From Proteles cristata cristata (taxonomy: Eukaryota; Chordata; Mammalia; Carnivora; Hyaenidae), in assembly GCA_017311185.1 (NCBI GenBank), contig JAESUZ010005094.1, positions 553,511 through 617,510 of the forward strand: DNA of 64,000 bases, read 5' to 3'. The notes beneath the pieces are model-generated. The model searched no databases and was not told the DNA's origin. It worked only from the letters and a program-made list of their open reading frames with translations. Below are positions 46,402 through 57,265 of this stretch, piece by piece (position 1 is the first letter of the stretch; each line of letters begins with the position of its first letter). Both the position numbers and the translations under genes were made by a program.

Positions 46402-46547
46402 AGGGCCGCCTGAGTGGCTCGGTTGGTTAAATGACAGACTCATGATCTCAGCTCAGGTCTTGATCTCAGCGTCGTGAATTCAAGCCCCGCACTGGGCTCC
46501 ATGCTGGGCATGAAGCCTACTTAAAAAAAAAAAAAAGAAAAGAAAAG
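46402..46547 (+). mobile_element. Short SINEC-type copy without (TC)n
   Basis: The sense head GGGCCGCCTGAGTGGCTCGG is followed by ATGCTGGGCATGAAGCCTACTT and an A tail, the short older carnivore SINE form. A 13-bp target duplication AAGATAAACATAT lies at 46389-46401 and 46548-46560. Confidence 0.92.
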
Positions 46548-46999
46548 AAGATAAACATATGATCCAAGCATTTCACTCCTTTGTATTTACCCAGGATGAA
46601 TGAAAGCCTTTAAATGTCCTTTCAAAGGCCTGTACACAAAACGTTCATCACGGCGTTGTTTGTAATCGCTCTCAACTGGAAATAACTTACATATCCGTAC
46701 CACTCAGCAGTAACAAGGAATGAATTCTTGGTATGAAATCACGTACGACATGCATGAATCTTAAGAATGCTGAGTGAAAGAAGCCGGGGTGGGGTGGGGG
46801 GGTGAAATACACGCTGTTTGATTCCATTTATGTAAAATTCTGGGATATGCAAACTAACAGAGAGACAAAAAGCAGAACAGTAGTTGCTGAAAGACGGGAG
46901 AGAAAGATTCTAAGAGAACAGGAAGTGACAACCCCCCCAAAAAAAAACAAACAGCCCAACTCAAAAGCGGGAAGCCTGCCTCGAGTTCTGCAGGTGTTG

Positions 47000-47215
47000 T
47001 TGTTGTTTTTTAAATTTTTTAATGTTTTATTTATTTCTGAGAGAGAGAGAGAGACAACGTGAGCAGAGAGAGAGAGGGAGACACAGAATCTGAAACAGGC
47101 TCCAGGCTCTGAGTTGTCAGCACAGAGCCCGACCCGGGGCTCGAACCCACAAACTGTGAGATCATGACCTGAGCCGAAGTCGGACACTTAACTGACTGAG
47201 CCACCCAGGCGCCCC
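47000..47215 (-). mobile_element. Felid tRNA-Lys SINE
   Basis: Antisense copy TTTTTTAATGTTTTATTTATTTC to GAGCCACCCAGGCGCCCC. CTGCAGGTGTT and CTACAGGTGTT flank it. Confidence 0.95.
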
Positions 47216-48434
47216 AATCTACAGGTGTTTTTAGCTGAATGGAACGAGTGGCTTCTGTCTGAGACGAGCTGAGGTCTAGATGCAGTGTCCGTGCTCTCTC
47301 TAAACATTTGCCCCCTGTTAACGTTTAGAGAGAGAGAGAGAGGATTACATGCACTCACTAATACACCAGGACGACCAGCAAACCCAGAGCAGCCTTCCAG
47401 CGCCTAAGGGCCCAGAGAGCGGCTATGGGCTCAAAGCATCACAAGAAAACACAGTGACAGCTTTTTAAGAACGGGGAGGGACAGAGCCACGAGGAAGAGC
47501 AACCACAAAACGTCTCCCGTGAAATCCTATTCGTGTTTCCCTGTGAGATGCGCACGTGTCCAAAAAGGAATCAGGGAAACGTCACGGTCCACAACTTCAC
47601 CCCCGAGTTTTACACACATATTTACGTTTTCACGGCACTAAAGTAAAACCACCAGGGGAAAACGCAAAAGGTATGTTCTGCTCTGCAAACTGATTTCTCT
47701 TCACGTTTGTCCTCATTTCCTGCCGCCCGTTTATCTTTTCCAGGTGCCGAGAACAGCCCGGGGGAATGATCACCTCCCATGGGCAAATCTGGGGGTGTGA
47801 CAGTTGGCGTCAGATGACAGGAGATGATGGTTTTAAATAGTCACTTTCAATTTCGTAACATATATGTCATCTGTGACCGTGTAAATACTGCTTCTGGTCC
47901 TCCATGTAAGGGAAGGGGGTGTGTATGCAAGATGTGGCCCAATTACGAGCATAAATTCACCAAAACTTCGTATTGGTTTAAAAAAAACCTGCAAACCCAG
48001 TGTCCCTTATGTAACAGTGACCTGAATACACACGGCCTAGAAGACGGTCGCCGTCGATCACAATGACTTCATGGCTACCAGGAGTGAAGACTGCAGCTTC
48101 TGAAATACCGCAGCAGATCAATAAAGCTAAAGGAAACTAAGTTCTTTGCTGCATCACGAAACACACCCCGTGTACCATTCACAGGAGATGCTGGTACTGT
48201 TGTACAGAAAGCGCAGGATCCGCCAAAGAACCAGTTTGGGACGTTCACGTAGTGTCTCTTACAAGCTTCTACTACTGAAAAGAACCAAAGATCTTGTTCC
48301 TTTTGCCACCAGCCGGCCCACACCCATGACGCAGGTCTCAGCCCGCGGGGAGGGCGTCGGCCATGCAGGCACGGCAAGCATGGGTCGTCTCTGCTTCTTC
48401 ACACAACTCCACACCAGTTAAACCTGAGGGATTC
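47216..48434. other. Unique intergenic DNA
   Basis: 1.2 kb without recognised repeats apart from a short (GA)n at 47327-47342. An 80-codon frame at 47824-48066 has several Cys and His residues but no known zinc-binding spacing or flanking signals. Confidence 0.5.
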
Positions 48435-48632
48435 GGGGCGCCAGGGGGGCTCGCTCGCGTAAACGTCTGACTTCAGCTCAGGTCCTGATCTTGTGGCTCG
48501 TGGGTTTGGGCCCCACATGGGGCTCCGTGCTGCTCAGAGCCTGGAGCCTGCTTCGGATTCTGTGTCCCTCCCCTCACCCCCCACCCCTCCCTGGCTTACT
48601 CTCTGTTCCTCTCAAAACAATAATTAATTAGA
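48435..48632 (+). mobile_element. Felid SINE, left arm of an inverted pair
   Basis: Sense copy GGGGCGCCAGGGGGGCTCGC to CTCTCAAAACAATAATTAATTAG, meeting an opposite copy tail to tail. Confidence 0.9.
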
Positions 48633-48640
48633 TAATTTAA

Positions 48641-48863
48641 CATTTTTTATTTTTATTTTTTTAATGTTTGTTTATTTTGAGGGGAGAGACACAGAGCATG
48701 AGTGGGGGAGGAGCAGAAAGATGGGGAGACACAGCATCTCAAACGGCCTCCAGGCTCTGAGCTGTCAGCACAGAGCCAGACACGGGGCTCGAACCCACGA
48801 ACTGTGAGATCGTGACCTGAGCTGAAGTTGGACACTTACTCGACTGAGCCGCCCAGGCGTCCC
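48641..48863 (-). mobile_element. Felid SINE, right arm of an inverted pair
   Basis: Antisense copy TTTTTATTTTTTTAATG to GAGCCGCCCAGGCGTCCC, separated from the plus copy by fewer than 10 bases. Confidence 0.92.
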
Positions 48864-49985
48864 TAAAAGAGTTTTAAATGAGAGCCCCAGACAGAGCCAC
48901 TATCACTCCTGCAGCCCAGCGGCACGGACGGCGGCTCCCTCACCAGCAAGCAGATGTTTGCTCAAGGCTGCTAAAAGGCAACAGGAAAGTTCTGTTAGGA
49001 AAGCCATGACCCTGACATCTCTGCTGAAGAACGCTCCACACGCACGCAGAGGGAAGCACGAGCCAAGGAACAAGGGCAGCTCTCTTTGTAATGAAGAAAA
49101 ATTCAAAATAACCCAGGCGGCCAGCAATCGGGACATTAGTAAAACCGCCGCAGCCGCCCAGCACACTAGAGCGCGGCAGTTAAGAGGAATTAGGGCCGTA
49201 GGGAGTGATGCAGCTGGACTTCTGACGCTTTGCGGGGCTTTCGAAAGACGTGCCGCATAACATGTCCAACAGCGTATCATCTGAAGGAAGATAAATCCAA
49301 CCCCAAACACTTTCTTTCCCAGTATAAACACATAAACACAAAAACAAAACGGAAAGATATGGAGAGACCACCAAATGAACTCCTAATAAAAGGAGGGAAG
49401 GGGAGGGAGAGCTGCTACATCCAGAACAGAAGAGAAATAGCAATTTTCTACTCCATTGCTGTCTGCTTTTTATTTTTTCCACGGACAGAAAAGCACCATC
49501 GATGCTGCATGCTAATGACTGTACCTCAGATAATCTGACCTTTCTAGAGCTTCTCCGAAAAGGCAAAAGGGAAAAGAAAAAGACAGAGCCAATTATTCAT
49601 AGTTGCCAACTGGATCTTATTCTAGTTCTGGAATGAGCCTACTGAAATGTGCATCCCCAAGGTTAGAGGCTCTAGGACGGATCTGATGACGTGATCGCAG
49701 GCACTCTGTACAACTCTGCTGTCTTCGCAGAGAAATTTACTTCCTGTCTTTGTAACCTTTGGTGTACGGGGGGCATTATCTGTGAAAGGCTGTTGAAGCA
49801 ACAATCCCCTCCTTCTGAGCTAGGAGACCATTGCTTCCTCTGGACTTTGTCACCTAACGACACTGGCAACACATCTGCCTGCAACTCTCGTCCAGCTGTG
49901 CCCCGCAGACGAGTCCCCACAATCGCTTCACCGTTCAGGAGGTGAACACGGTCCCCACAAGCCCCCACCTACTCCTCCGCTGAAA
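48864..49985. other. Unique or very diverged intergenic DNA
   Basis: About 1.1 kb. The part at 49,080-49,330 faintly resembles an old L1 3' UTR (TAATGAAGAAAAATTC, AGTTAAGAGGAATTAG) but is too diverged to call. No gene is recognised. Confidence 0.4.
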
Positions 49986-49989
49986 AGCA

Positions 49990-50990
49990 CAGGAAATTCA
50001 CATAATGACATGCAAAGGAAATGAATTTAGAATCCAAGACCCACAGGCCCCAGCAGGAAACTGAAATGAAATACTCAATCTCCTCCAAATTCATCTGCAG
50101 ATTCAACGTGTTCCCCGTCAAAATGCGGGCAGGCAGGTGTTGCATCGGACGAGCGGATGCCACAAACTGCACGGAAACGCACAGGACTAGAATGCACGAA
50201 ACAATTCTGTAAAAACAAGAATGAAGTTGGAGTGTTTCTAACACTTGATTTCAGCACTCACCGTAAACCACAAGAATCACGACTGGGTGGTAAGTGGCCT
50301 AAAGATAAGCATACTGATCAATGAATCACGGCCCCAACTCCCGAAACAGACAACAAATCCACAGAAAACAGAATTCTAACAGGTACCGCAGCAATTCCAT
50401 GGGGAGCAGATAATCACGTCAACTGAAAGAGCCGTAACAATTTGATGTCCGTCTGGGAAAAGCATCAACCTCAACGGACAACCAAACGGATCACAGGCCT
50501 AAATGTTAAAGGGTCAACGACAAAAGTTCTAGAAATCTTTGTGACCCAGGTAGACATGACCTACCCAGACATGCCCTAGGTAGTCCTTTCTTAGAAACGA
50601 CATAACAAGCATGAAACATAAAAGGAAAAAAAAAAAAAAAGATAAACTGGACTACCTCGAAATTAACATTTACTGTGCTTTGAAAGAGATCTTTAAGAAC
50701 ACAAAAAGGCAAGCCACGGACCAGGTGAAAATGGTCACAGTCTAGGTATATGACAAAAGACTTGCATCCAGATTATACAATCAACGCTAGGGATCCCATA
50801 AAAGAAAGACACACAAGCTGTAAAAATGGGCAAAAGATGTGAGCAGGTACCTCACAGGAGATGTAACCAGAGGTCAACGGGCACAGGAAAAGGTGCTTCC
50901 CATTGTCAGTCATCAGGGAAATGCACATCACCCTGAGATACAACCACACACGCACCAGAAGAGCTAAAATTAAAAAGCCAGGATGTGGAA
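49990..50990 (+). mobile_element. Diverged L1 ORF2 3' fragment
   Basis: Sense pieces typical of ORF2 are present: AGCAGGAAACTGAAATG, then CATCAGGGAAATGCACATCA and GCACCAGAAGAGCTAAAATTAAAAAG. It is old, with CpG-rich substitutions. Confidence 0.65.
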
Positions 50991-51288
50991 GATGTGAGGA
51001 ACCAGGAGGTTTCTGGTGCGGATGTGCGGTGGCCCCAGGTCCCTTACTCAGGGTGTCCTACGCCTCTCAGTTCACAGCCTGCCCCCCACCGACCACGGGA
51101 GGTGCTCAGCCCGCTGGAAACATCGACTTCCTCCCAGGAAGTAAGGAAGGCAAGCTGTGTTCTCTGCCCCACCCTTGGGCTCCAGCCCACCATGACTCAC
51201 AGCGCAGTGGCTGAGATGCCAGGAGCAGTTTGAAGCCGACCCTTGATTGAGGCTCGATTAAGGTTATTAGTAAAAACCTGTTGTCATT

Positions 51289-51512
51289 GGGGTACCTGGG
51301 TGGCTCAGTTGGTGAAGCGTCCGACTTCGGCTCAGGTCATGATCTCACAGTTCATGGGTTCAAGCCCCACATCGGGCTTTGTGGTGACGGTCAGCTCAGA
51401 CCCTTGAGCCTGTTTCAGATTCTGTGTCTCCCTCTGTCTCTGACCCTCCCCTGCTCACGCTGTCTCTCTCTCTCTCAGAAATAAATAAAATATTAAAAAT
51501 TTAAAAAAACAC
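51289..51512 (+). mobile_element. Felid tRNA-Lys SINE
   Basis: Sense copy GGGGTACCTGGGTGGCTCAG to CAGAAATAAATAAAATATT. A CTGTTGTCATT duplication lies on both sides. Confidence 0.95.
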
Positions 51513-51607
51513 AAAAACTGTTGTCATTAACTCCAGTGTCCTAAATATCTAAGCCTCGGTGTTTCCCTGTCATCTTCCTGGTGCAAACGAATTTCTCCAC
51601 GATCCTT

Positions 51608-51800
51608 TTTTTTTTTTTCCTTAAGAGCGATCGCACAAGCTAGGGAGGGCAAGAAAAGAAAAGAGAGGGGGACAGAGGGTCCAAAGCGGGCTCTGCACTG
51701 ACAGCAGTGAGCCAGACGCGGGACTTGAACTCAGGAACCGTGAGATCATGACCTGAGCTGAAGTCGGATGCTCAACTGACTGAGCCACCCAGGCGCCCCC
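51608..51800 (-). mobile_element. Felid tRNA-Lys SINE
   Basis: Antisense copy TTTTTTTTTTTCC to GAGCCACCCAGGCGCCCCC. GATCCTTT flanks it on both sides. With the plus copy about 95 bases upstream it forms an inverted pair. Confidence 0.93.
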
Positions 51801-53214
51801 AAGATCCTTTAGAGCAGGGGTCCTCAGGGTGAGGGCCAGGACCGGCGGCATCAGCACGACACGGCAGTTTGTCAGAAAGGCCCCCACTGGAATGTGGGGG
51901 TCCCCGTGAGAAGTGCGGCTAGGGTCGCGACTAAGGCTCTCCTGAGACAGTGCGGGTGCCAGGCCCTCCCCCACTGTCAAATGCCCGCTAAAATGGGTGC
52001 ATTAGGCACGAGCCAGGGCAGCCGGGACCCAGTCACTGGCTGTATCAGGCCAGGAAGGGGACAGGGACCCAGAGAGAACTTCCTCTTTTCAAGCAACGTC
52101 GACCCGGGGGGACAGGCACAGAGAAATAAAAAAAGTACAGAAAGAAAGAAAAAAATAAAAAGAAAAGAAAGATTTAAAACTATATATTTTTTCTAAAATG
52201 GAAAACAAAAAGTGATACTTCAACACAAAAGAAATGCAAATACTCGAGAAGTATTGAGATCCAGGTGACGTGATTATACAGACGGAACACAAAGATCAAA
52301 AGTGTTCCCTCACATCGCCGGGCTTTGGTCACCAGACCGGCAGACCCTGGTTTCTCACCCTGGCATGGAGGAGGCCTGGGATCGGGTCACACTGACTTCT
52401 GTGCCATCCTCTGCCCCAGGGCCTTTGTTAGGACGCAGGAAACAGGAAACGTTGGCTGGATTTAAGCTCTTTCCGTAAGGGTGGACAATGAACAGCTCCT
52501 ATCGGCAAGGAATTTAAAGTGTATGCTTCACCCAAGAAGGGGTCCCGGCAAGTTCGGGGTCAGGGGGGTCCTGGAGGCCGCTGGCCAAGGAGGCTCCCCA
52601 GAACCGTGGGGGAGGACCGTGCTGAAAGAAACCCGAATGTTAATTCCGTCCGCAATATGCTCTGATCACAAACCTACTCTGTGCAGGCACCGCTCGGGGA
52701 CACTGGGGCCGGGACGGACCCTCCATCCGCACACGCGATCTGTGGCTTCTTCCGCTGCTCCCTGTCAGATAAGTAAGGTCAGAGCACCCAGCACCTGCGT
52801 TCTCTACCCGCCCCTCTCGGGGGCCCTCAGATCGCGGACGCCTGGGGTGTCCGACCCGCCCAACAAGGCAGGGACGCCCCTCTCCCATTCTGCTCCCCCC
52901 CTTCCCTCACAAGGCAAAGCCGAAAAACAGCACCTGTTAAGAGGCTGATTCCTGTTCCACCTGCCAGTTAGTTCTGGGCTCAGCTCCTGTGTGACGTTTC
53001 CCCACTTGCTAATTTCTTTTAACTTTTGCTACGCCTCTGCCACTTCGGCACGATCATTCCAACAGCTCAGTGAACACCCGAAACAAGAGGCAGACACCGG
53101 AAGCAATTTTATCCTCCAGGAGTCAGAGGCATTGCTTGGGAACAAATGTTTTAATTCTGAAAATGTTCTTGAATTTTTTTAAATAAGAAGTGTTTATAAA
53201 TTTTTATAAACTTT
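51801..53214. other. Unique intergenic DNA, G+C-rich
   Basis: 1.4 kb with some CpG-rich patches (52,520-52,720), an A/G-rich run at 52,125-52,175 and no repeat or gene that I can name. Confidence 0.5.
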
Positions 53215-53437
53215 TTTTTAATATTTATTCATTTTTCAGAGAGAGAAACCGAGCACGAGCAGGGGAAGGGCAGAGAGAGAGAGAGGCAGAGAGAGAGAGA
53301 GAAAAACAGAATCCGAAGCAGTCTCCAGGCTCCGTCCAAGGTGTCAGTACGGAACCCGACGAGGGGCTGAGATCACAAACCTAGAAATCATGACCTGAGC
53401 CGAAGATGGACAATTAACTGAGCCACTCAGGTGCCCC
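53215..53437 (-). mobile_element. Felid tRNA-Lys SINE
   Basis: Antisense copy with AGAGAG expansions, ending GAGCCACTCAGGTGCCCC. Confidence 0.9.
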
Positions 53438-53455
53438 AAATTTTACAAATTTTTA

Positions 53456-53630
53456 ATAATAAATTTTTATTTATTTATTTCGAGACAGACAGAGAGAATG
53501 AGCAGGGGAGGGTCAGAGAGAGAGGGAGAGAGAATCCCAACACAGGGCTCCATCCCACTAACCTTGAGATCATGACCTGAGCCAAGATCAAGAGTCGGCT
53601 ATTTAACCAACGGAGCCACCCAGGTGCCTC
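53456..53630 (-). mobile_element. Felid tRNA-Lys SINE, shortened
   Basis: Antisense copy TTTATTTATTTATTTCGAG to GAGCCACCCAGGTGCCTCC, tandem to the previous one in the same orientation. Confidence 0.9.
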
Positions 53631-53879
53631 CATTTTTTTCTTTTACTTTAGGGAGCTGCAGTGATGTCTGCAGAAAGATCTCACACACTGAGTGCAAAGT
53701 TTCAGTATTCCTGTCCCAATGTCCGAGGGTAAACGTCGGTGCCTTTTCCACTCACTTTCCCAGACCTTAAAGCAACCTGGTGAACACAACTTCCTGGTAT
53801 TTTTAAGTTTCCTATTAGCCTATGCAGTTGAGTGGTGGGCTGGGAACAAACCTAATGTATGTCTTCATATACCCTACAA

Positions 53880-54300
53880 GCATCACTGGTACCAGACGAG
53901 AAAGATGCATATAGCAGAATGTTCTGTTCAGCAAAAAAGCTGCGGACAACATAAAGCTACGTCCCAGAAATTGATTAAATCAACTATGATACAGCCACTC
54001 AATGGGAAACCATGCAGCTATTAAAGAGAATAAGGTAAACCATCCGTGTAGAAAGGTCAGATTACCGTATATGCTGTAATATATATAAATTACAATACAG
54101 CGTTATGCATATTAATGAAACAAATTATGAAGTTATTAAATAATACGCTGTCACTTATGGTGATTATTTTCTATTACTACAAGCCACTGTATTAACACAT
54201 TCATACATGAAAAATCAAAGTGCAAAGAACTGCAGAGTCGGTCTATTTGTATAAAAAATAAAAGTTTGAATACATGCATACGTTTGAGCATATAAATACG
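53880..54300 (+). mobile_element. Old L1 3' UTR remnant
   Basis: GATTAAATCAACTATGATACAGCC, then AACCATGCAGCTATTAAAGAG, matches the 'tiny A' text of old L1M 3' UTRs (ACTATGCAGCCATTAAAAAGAATG). Confidence 0.6.
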
Positions 54301-54324
54301 AATGTGTCTATCAACTGGGGCAGC

Positions 54325-54495
54325 GGGGCTCAGCATCACCTGGAGGGCTTGTGAAAGCCCAGGTTGCCGGGCCCCACCCTCGGGTCTAATTCGGCAGGTG
54401 CGGGCCGAACCGGCAAGTTGCAGGGCGGCAAGCCCCCAGGTGATGGCGCTGGTCCGGGACGAGGCAGGCACCCGGGGCTCACCAGCGGGGGAAGA
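54325..54495 (+). repeat. MER5-like hAT-Charlie element
   Basis: CTCAGCATCACCTGGAGGGCTTGTGAAAG, CGGGCCCCACCC and AAGCCCCCAGGTGATGG are in the order of MER5A. It is a non-autonomous DNA transposon fossil with many CpG changes. Confidence 0.75.
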
Positions 54496-54526
54496 GGAGC
54501 TTTGAGTTTTTATTTCTTAAACACTT

Positions 54527-54740
54527 ACCCATTCATTCAACAACACTTGCCGGGCGTGTGCTCCGCGCAGGACAGCCGTGGACTGGCAACGAGAACTGTC
54601 ATCCCTTCCCCTGCTTCCTGGGTGCTTTACCCCAGGGGGGAAACTGAGGCTCCAAGGAGCGCCGCTCCCGGTCTCAAACTGTCTCTGGCGGAGCAGGGAT
54701 TCGAACACTGGGGTCCGAGTCCCCGACTAGCGTTCCGCCG
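54527..54740 (-). repeat. MIR element next to the CpG island
   Basis: ACCCATTCATTCAACAACACTTGCC..., GGGAAACTGAGGCTCC and GGAGCAGGGATTCGAACACTGGGGTC read as the antisense of a whole MIR, including its tRNA-like head. Confidence 0.8.
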
Positions 54741-55004
54741 GCTCCGGAGTTCCAGACACTCCTCCCGCCGTGGCGGGGGGGACTCCGGGGCCGCGACCCC
54801 GCCGCACGCGGGGCGCGGGCGGCCCCCCAAACCCGGCCCGTCCGCAGCCGGGAGTCAGCGGACAGCGACCGGCGCGCGCACGCTGGAGCCCCGCCCCGCC
54901 GGCCGCAGGGAGGGGGCGGGGCCGCGCGGGGGCGGGGCGGGCGCGCTGACGGGAGCGACGCCAGGATAGAGGCTCGCGGAGCCGCCGTTCCAACGCAGGC
55001 GCGG

Positions 55005-55015
55005 TGGCCAAGTGG
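55005..55015 (+). promoter_or_regulatory. Pol III A box of the tRNA-Thr gene
   Basis: TGGCCAAGTGG fits the TRGYNNARNGG A-box consensus and lies at the usual place across the D arm. It is the internal TFIIIC contact that, with the B box, positions TFIIIB upstream. Confidence 0.85.
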
Positions 55016-55047
55016 TAAGGCGTCGGTCTCGTAAACCGAAGATCACG

Positions 55048-55058
55048 GGTTCGAACCC
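55048..55058 (+). promoter_or_regulatory. Pol III B box of the tRNA-Thr gene
   Basis: GGTTCGAACCC matches the GGTTCGANNCC B-box consensus in the T arm and is the main TFIIIC binding site. Confidence 0.9.
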
Positions 55059-55097
55059 CGTCCGTGCCTGGTGCCGACCTTTCCCCAAAGGGGAGAC

Positions 55098-55102
55098 TTT
55101 TT
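55098..55102 (+). terminator. T5 pol III terminator
   Basis: A run of five T, 28 nt past the tRNA 3' end, is the first stretch of four or more T downstream and so the likely RNA polymerase III stop. The earlier TTT at 55080-55082 is too short. Confidence 0.75.
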
Positions 55103-55594
55103 AGGGGTGGGACCACTTTTCAAAAGCTGACGACCGGAGAAACCGCCGCGCGTAAGCCGCATCTAGAGCCTCGCCCCTGGGTGCAGATGGGTGCGGAGCC
55201 GGCCAACTGTTTTCACCCCGTGTGGCTGCAAGCTCTGCGCCAGCCCTCGCGGAAGGTGAGCGTCTGGGTGGTCCGGCCTCGGCTACGCCGCAAACTGCCC
55301 GCTCCGGACCGAGTCCCCCGCCGCGCCCCCTGCCCCCGCCGCGGGAACTGGAGGGGCCCCCAGAAACCGTGGCCCCAGGCAAAAACCCCACAGCTGCTGG
55401 CACGCTCGACTCGAGAGCCACTAAGCTTCCCCCTTGAACGTGAAAGTCCAAGTTTATCCTTTCTAATGAGAGGACTGCCGTTGCCTGATGCCGGGCCCAC
55501 ACCCAGAGGCAGCTGCTGGCTGGCTTGCTATTTTTAAAAAGAAGTCGGTTGCAGGCACTGCTGTAAGAGAGGAAATCTTGCCCAGGCCTAGAGT

Positions 55595-55670
55595 CGTCCT
55601 GACGTGAAAACCTAACCCCGGCTGAGCCTCCATTTGCCCTTCCGTGAAATGGGTGTATGACCAGCTTTCG
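55595..55670 (+). repeat. MIR fragment
   Basis: GAGCCTCCATTTGCCCTTCCGTGAAATGGGTGTATG resembles the sense MIR core. Edges are approximate. Confidence 0.5.
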
Positions 55671-55969
55671 GCGTGTATGTGCTGCCAGACGGCCGCGGTA
55701 AACCGAGCCAGGGTCCTGCGGAATCTGTTTTCTTTGCATCACGAAAGAGTGCGCCGCGGGGCCTGATATTCCTAAATTGAAGGGAGCATTAATGGAGCTC
55801 CTGGTGTATGCGTGGTGGAACCGGACTCTGGGGGTACCTCGGTGAAGGAGCCAGATCCGGGCGGGCTCTCTCTGATTGGAAAGAGGGGGGTTGAGGGACG
55901 TGATGGGGGGCGAGGAGCCTAGCTGCCTCCAGGGGGTAGGAGTCCCCGACTTCACAGCAGAAGCTCCCA

Positions 55970-56205
55970 CACTCGTCAGCCTTCAAGGGTGTCCCCTGGC
56001 TTGTTAAACACCCATCGCTGGGTGGCCCAGTAAATCCGAGATGTGGCCTGACTGCCTCCCACGTGGCGCTGATGCTGCCACACTGAGAGCCTCTCTTCAC
56101 TCTGGAGGTCGCGTTAAAAGACAAGTTCTGGTTCTGGGGTGGAGCCCGAGACCCTGCATTTCTAACTTGCGGCTTGGAGATGCTGGTGAGGCTGGGCCCC
56201 GCCGT
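55970..56205 (+). repeat. MER5-like element, interrupted
   Basis: CTTCAAGGGTGTCCCCTGGCTTGTTAAACAC, then GTTCTGGGGTGGAGCCCGAGACCCTGCATTTCTAAC and GAGATGCTGGTGA, resemble MER5-type halves separated by an insertion. Assignment is tentative. Confidence 0.45.
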
Positions 56206-56509
56206 CCCTGACTGGACCTAGGGAAGAAGGATCCGCATCAAGTTAACAGCGGTCCAGTTGGGGAGCTGTGGAAAGGATTCCTTCACTTCTTATCCTGTAA
56301 ACTTTCACATTGTTCAGATTTAATAGGAGAGGATCGTATCACATGCATAATTTCCCCCCCCCCAGAATCTCTCCAGAGCCCACAAACCCAAAGATAACCT
56401 ATTAGGACACAAGCAAGTTAGAATGATCCAGAATTAAGTGGGATAATGACTGAATGTTCTCTTCTCTCCACTAGAGCAGCCATTCATTGCTTTTTAAAGA
56501 AGTGTCACA

Positions 56510-56692
56510 GGGGCACCTGGGTGGCTCAGTCATTGAGCCTCGGACTTCGGCTTGGGTCATGATCTCAGTGGTTCACGAGGTTGAGCCCCACGTCAGGCTC
56601 TGTGCTGACAGCTCAGGGCCTTGAGCCTGCTTCAGATTCTGTGTCTCCTTCTCTCTCTGCTCCTCCCCTATGCTCCCTCTCTCAAAAAAAAA
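56510..56692 (+). mobile_element. Felid SINE with target duplication
   Basis: Sense copy GGGGCACCTGGGTGGCTCAG to CTCTCAAAAAAAAAA, bounded by AAGTGTCACA at 56500-56509 and 56693-56702. Confidence 0.95.
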
Positions 56693-57055
56693 AAGTGTCA
56701 CAAAGGGACACTTAGGTTCCTCCCCATTAAACAAAAAAACCACACTGCCCCTATAGGTAGGCCAGTGCCTGTGGGAGGAGTTTAGTGGTCCACACATGTT
56801 TTCCTGTAACTTCCCTCCAAAGAGTAAAGCCGTGCCCCCTAGGTGACATCATCCTAGGAAAGCGCCCATTCTCACCCCCCACAAAACTGTCCCCACCCCA
56901 TCCTACACAGGGCAGCCTCCTCTGCCCCACATGATGAATGGGCTTCAGAAAAAGGCAATTTACATAATGTGCTGTAGGTACCATTTTCAAAAAAAAAAAC
57001 CTGCACAAAATATCTAAGGGTATATATTTACATGTGGAGAAGTGTTTGCTATTTT

Positions 57056-57265
57056 TTTGTTTGCAAGTTTATTTATTTGGAGAGAGAGAGAGAGCACAAG
57101 CAGGGGAGGAACAGAGAGAGAGGGAGAGACAGAGAGTCCCGAGCAGGCTCCTCAACATCAGCACAGAGCCCAATGTGGGGCTCGAACTCACGAACCGTGA
57201 GATCATGACCTGAGCTGAGATCAAGAGTCTGTGACAGTTAACCCATTGAGCCACCCAGGTGCCCC
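57056..57265 (-). mobile_element. Felid tRNA-Lys SINE
   Basis: Antisense copy TTTGCAAGTTTATTTATTTGG to GAGCCACCCAGGTGCCCC. Confidence 0.93.

Larger units (their letters stand above)
41545..46960 (+). mobile_element. Long L1 copy, sense, cut by six SINEs
   Basis: It runs from the inter-ORF region (41,560-42,000) through EN and RT (42,550-45,400), with RT-type text such as TTTCCTGGTGAATTCTACC and TGATATGTAAAACTTAAGCG, to the ORF2 C-terminus and 3' part (46,150-46,960). About 4.2 kb remain without the SINEs. All frames carry stops and shifts, so it is inactive. Confidence 0.8.
54998..55069 (+). tRNA. tRNA-Thr (anticodon CGT)
   Basis: This 72-nt gene folds fully. The acceptor GGCGCGG pairs with CCGTGCC (55062-55068, one G-T pair) with discriminator T. 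The D stem GCC/GGC closes a loop containing GGT. The anticodon stem TCGGT/ACCGA holds loop CTCGTAA with anticodon CGT at 55030-55032, and the T arm ACGGG-TTCGAAC-CCCGT is perfect. There is no intron. It decodes ACG threonine codons. It is a real gene and not a SINE head: every stem pairs, a T5 terminator follows, and it lies alone in a CpG island. From memory, human 16p13.12 carries a tRNA-Thr-CGT at the same place relative to MRTFB. Confidence 0.97.
54720..55400. promoter_or_regulatory. CpG island around the tRNA-Thr gene
   Basis: This is the densest CpG stretch in the window, with repeated GGGCGGGG Sp1-type boxes at 54911-54944 upstream of the tRNA and many CGCG steps. Downstream at 55255/55256 a strong splice donor (GGAAG|GTGAGC) could end a plus-strand first exon. 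The island may serve only the tRNA or may also be a pol II promoter. No coding exon is recognised; the long frames crossing it look like GC-driven chance frames. Confidence 0.7.

Noticed and set aside
47824..48066. 80-codon frame with several Cys and His residues
   Set aside because: Spacing fits no zinc finger I know, there is no promoter or splice context, and the frame is short enough to be chance.
55101..55970. 289-codon minus-strand frame across the CpG island
   Set aside because: Long frames are expected in GC-rich DNA. It has no recognisable domain, covers MER5-like DNA at one end, and shares the island with other equally plausible chance frames.
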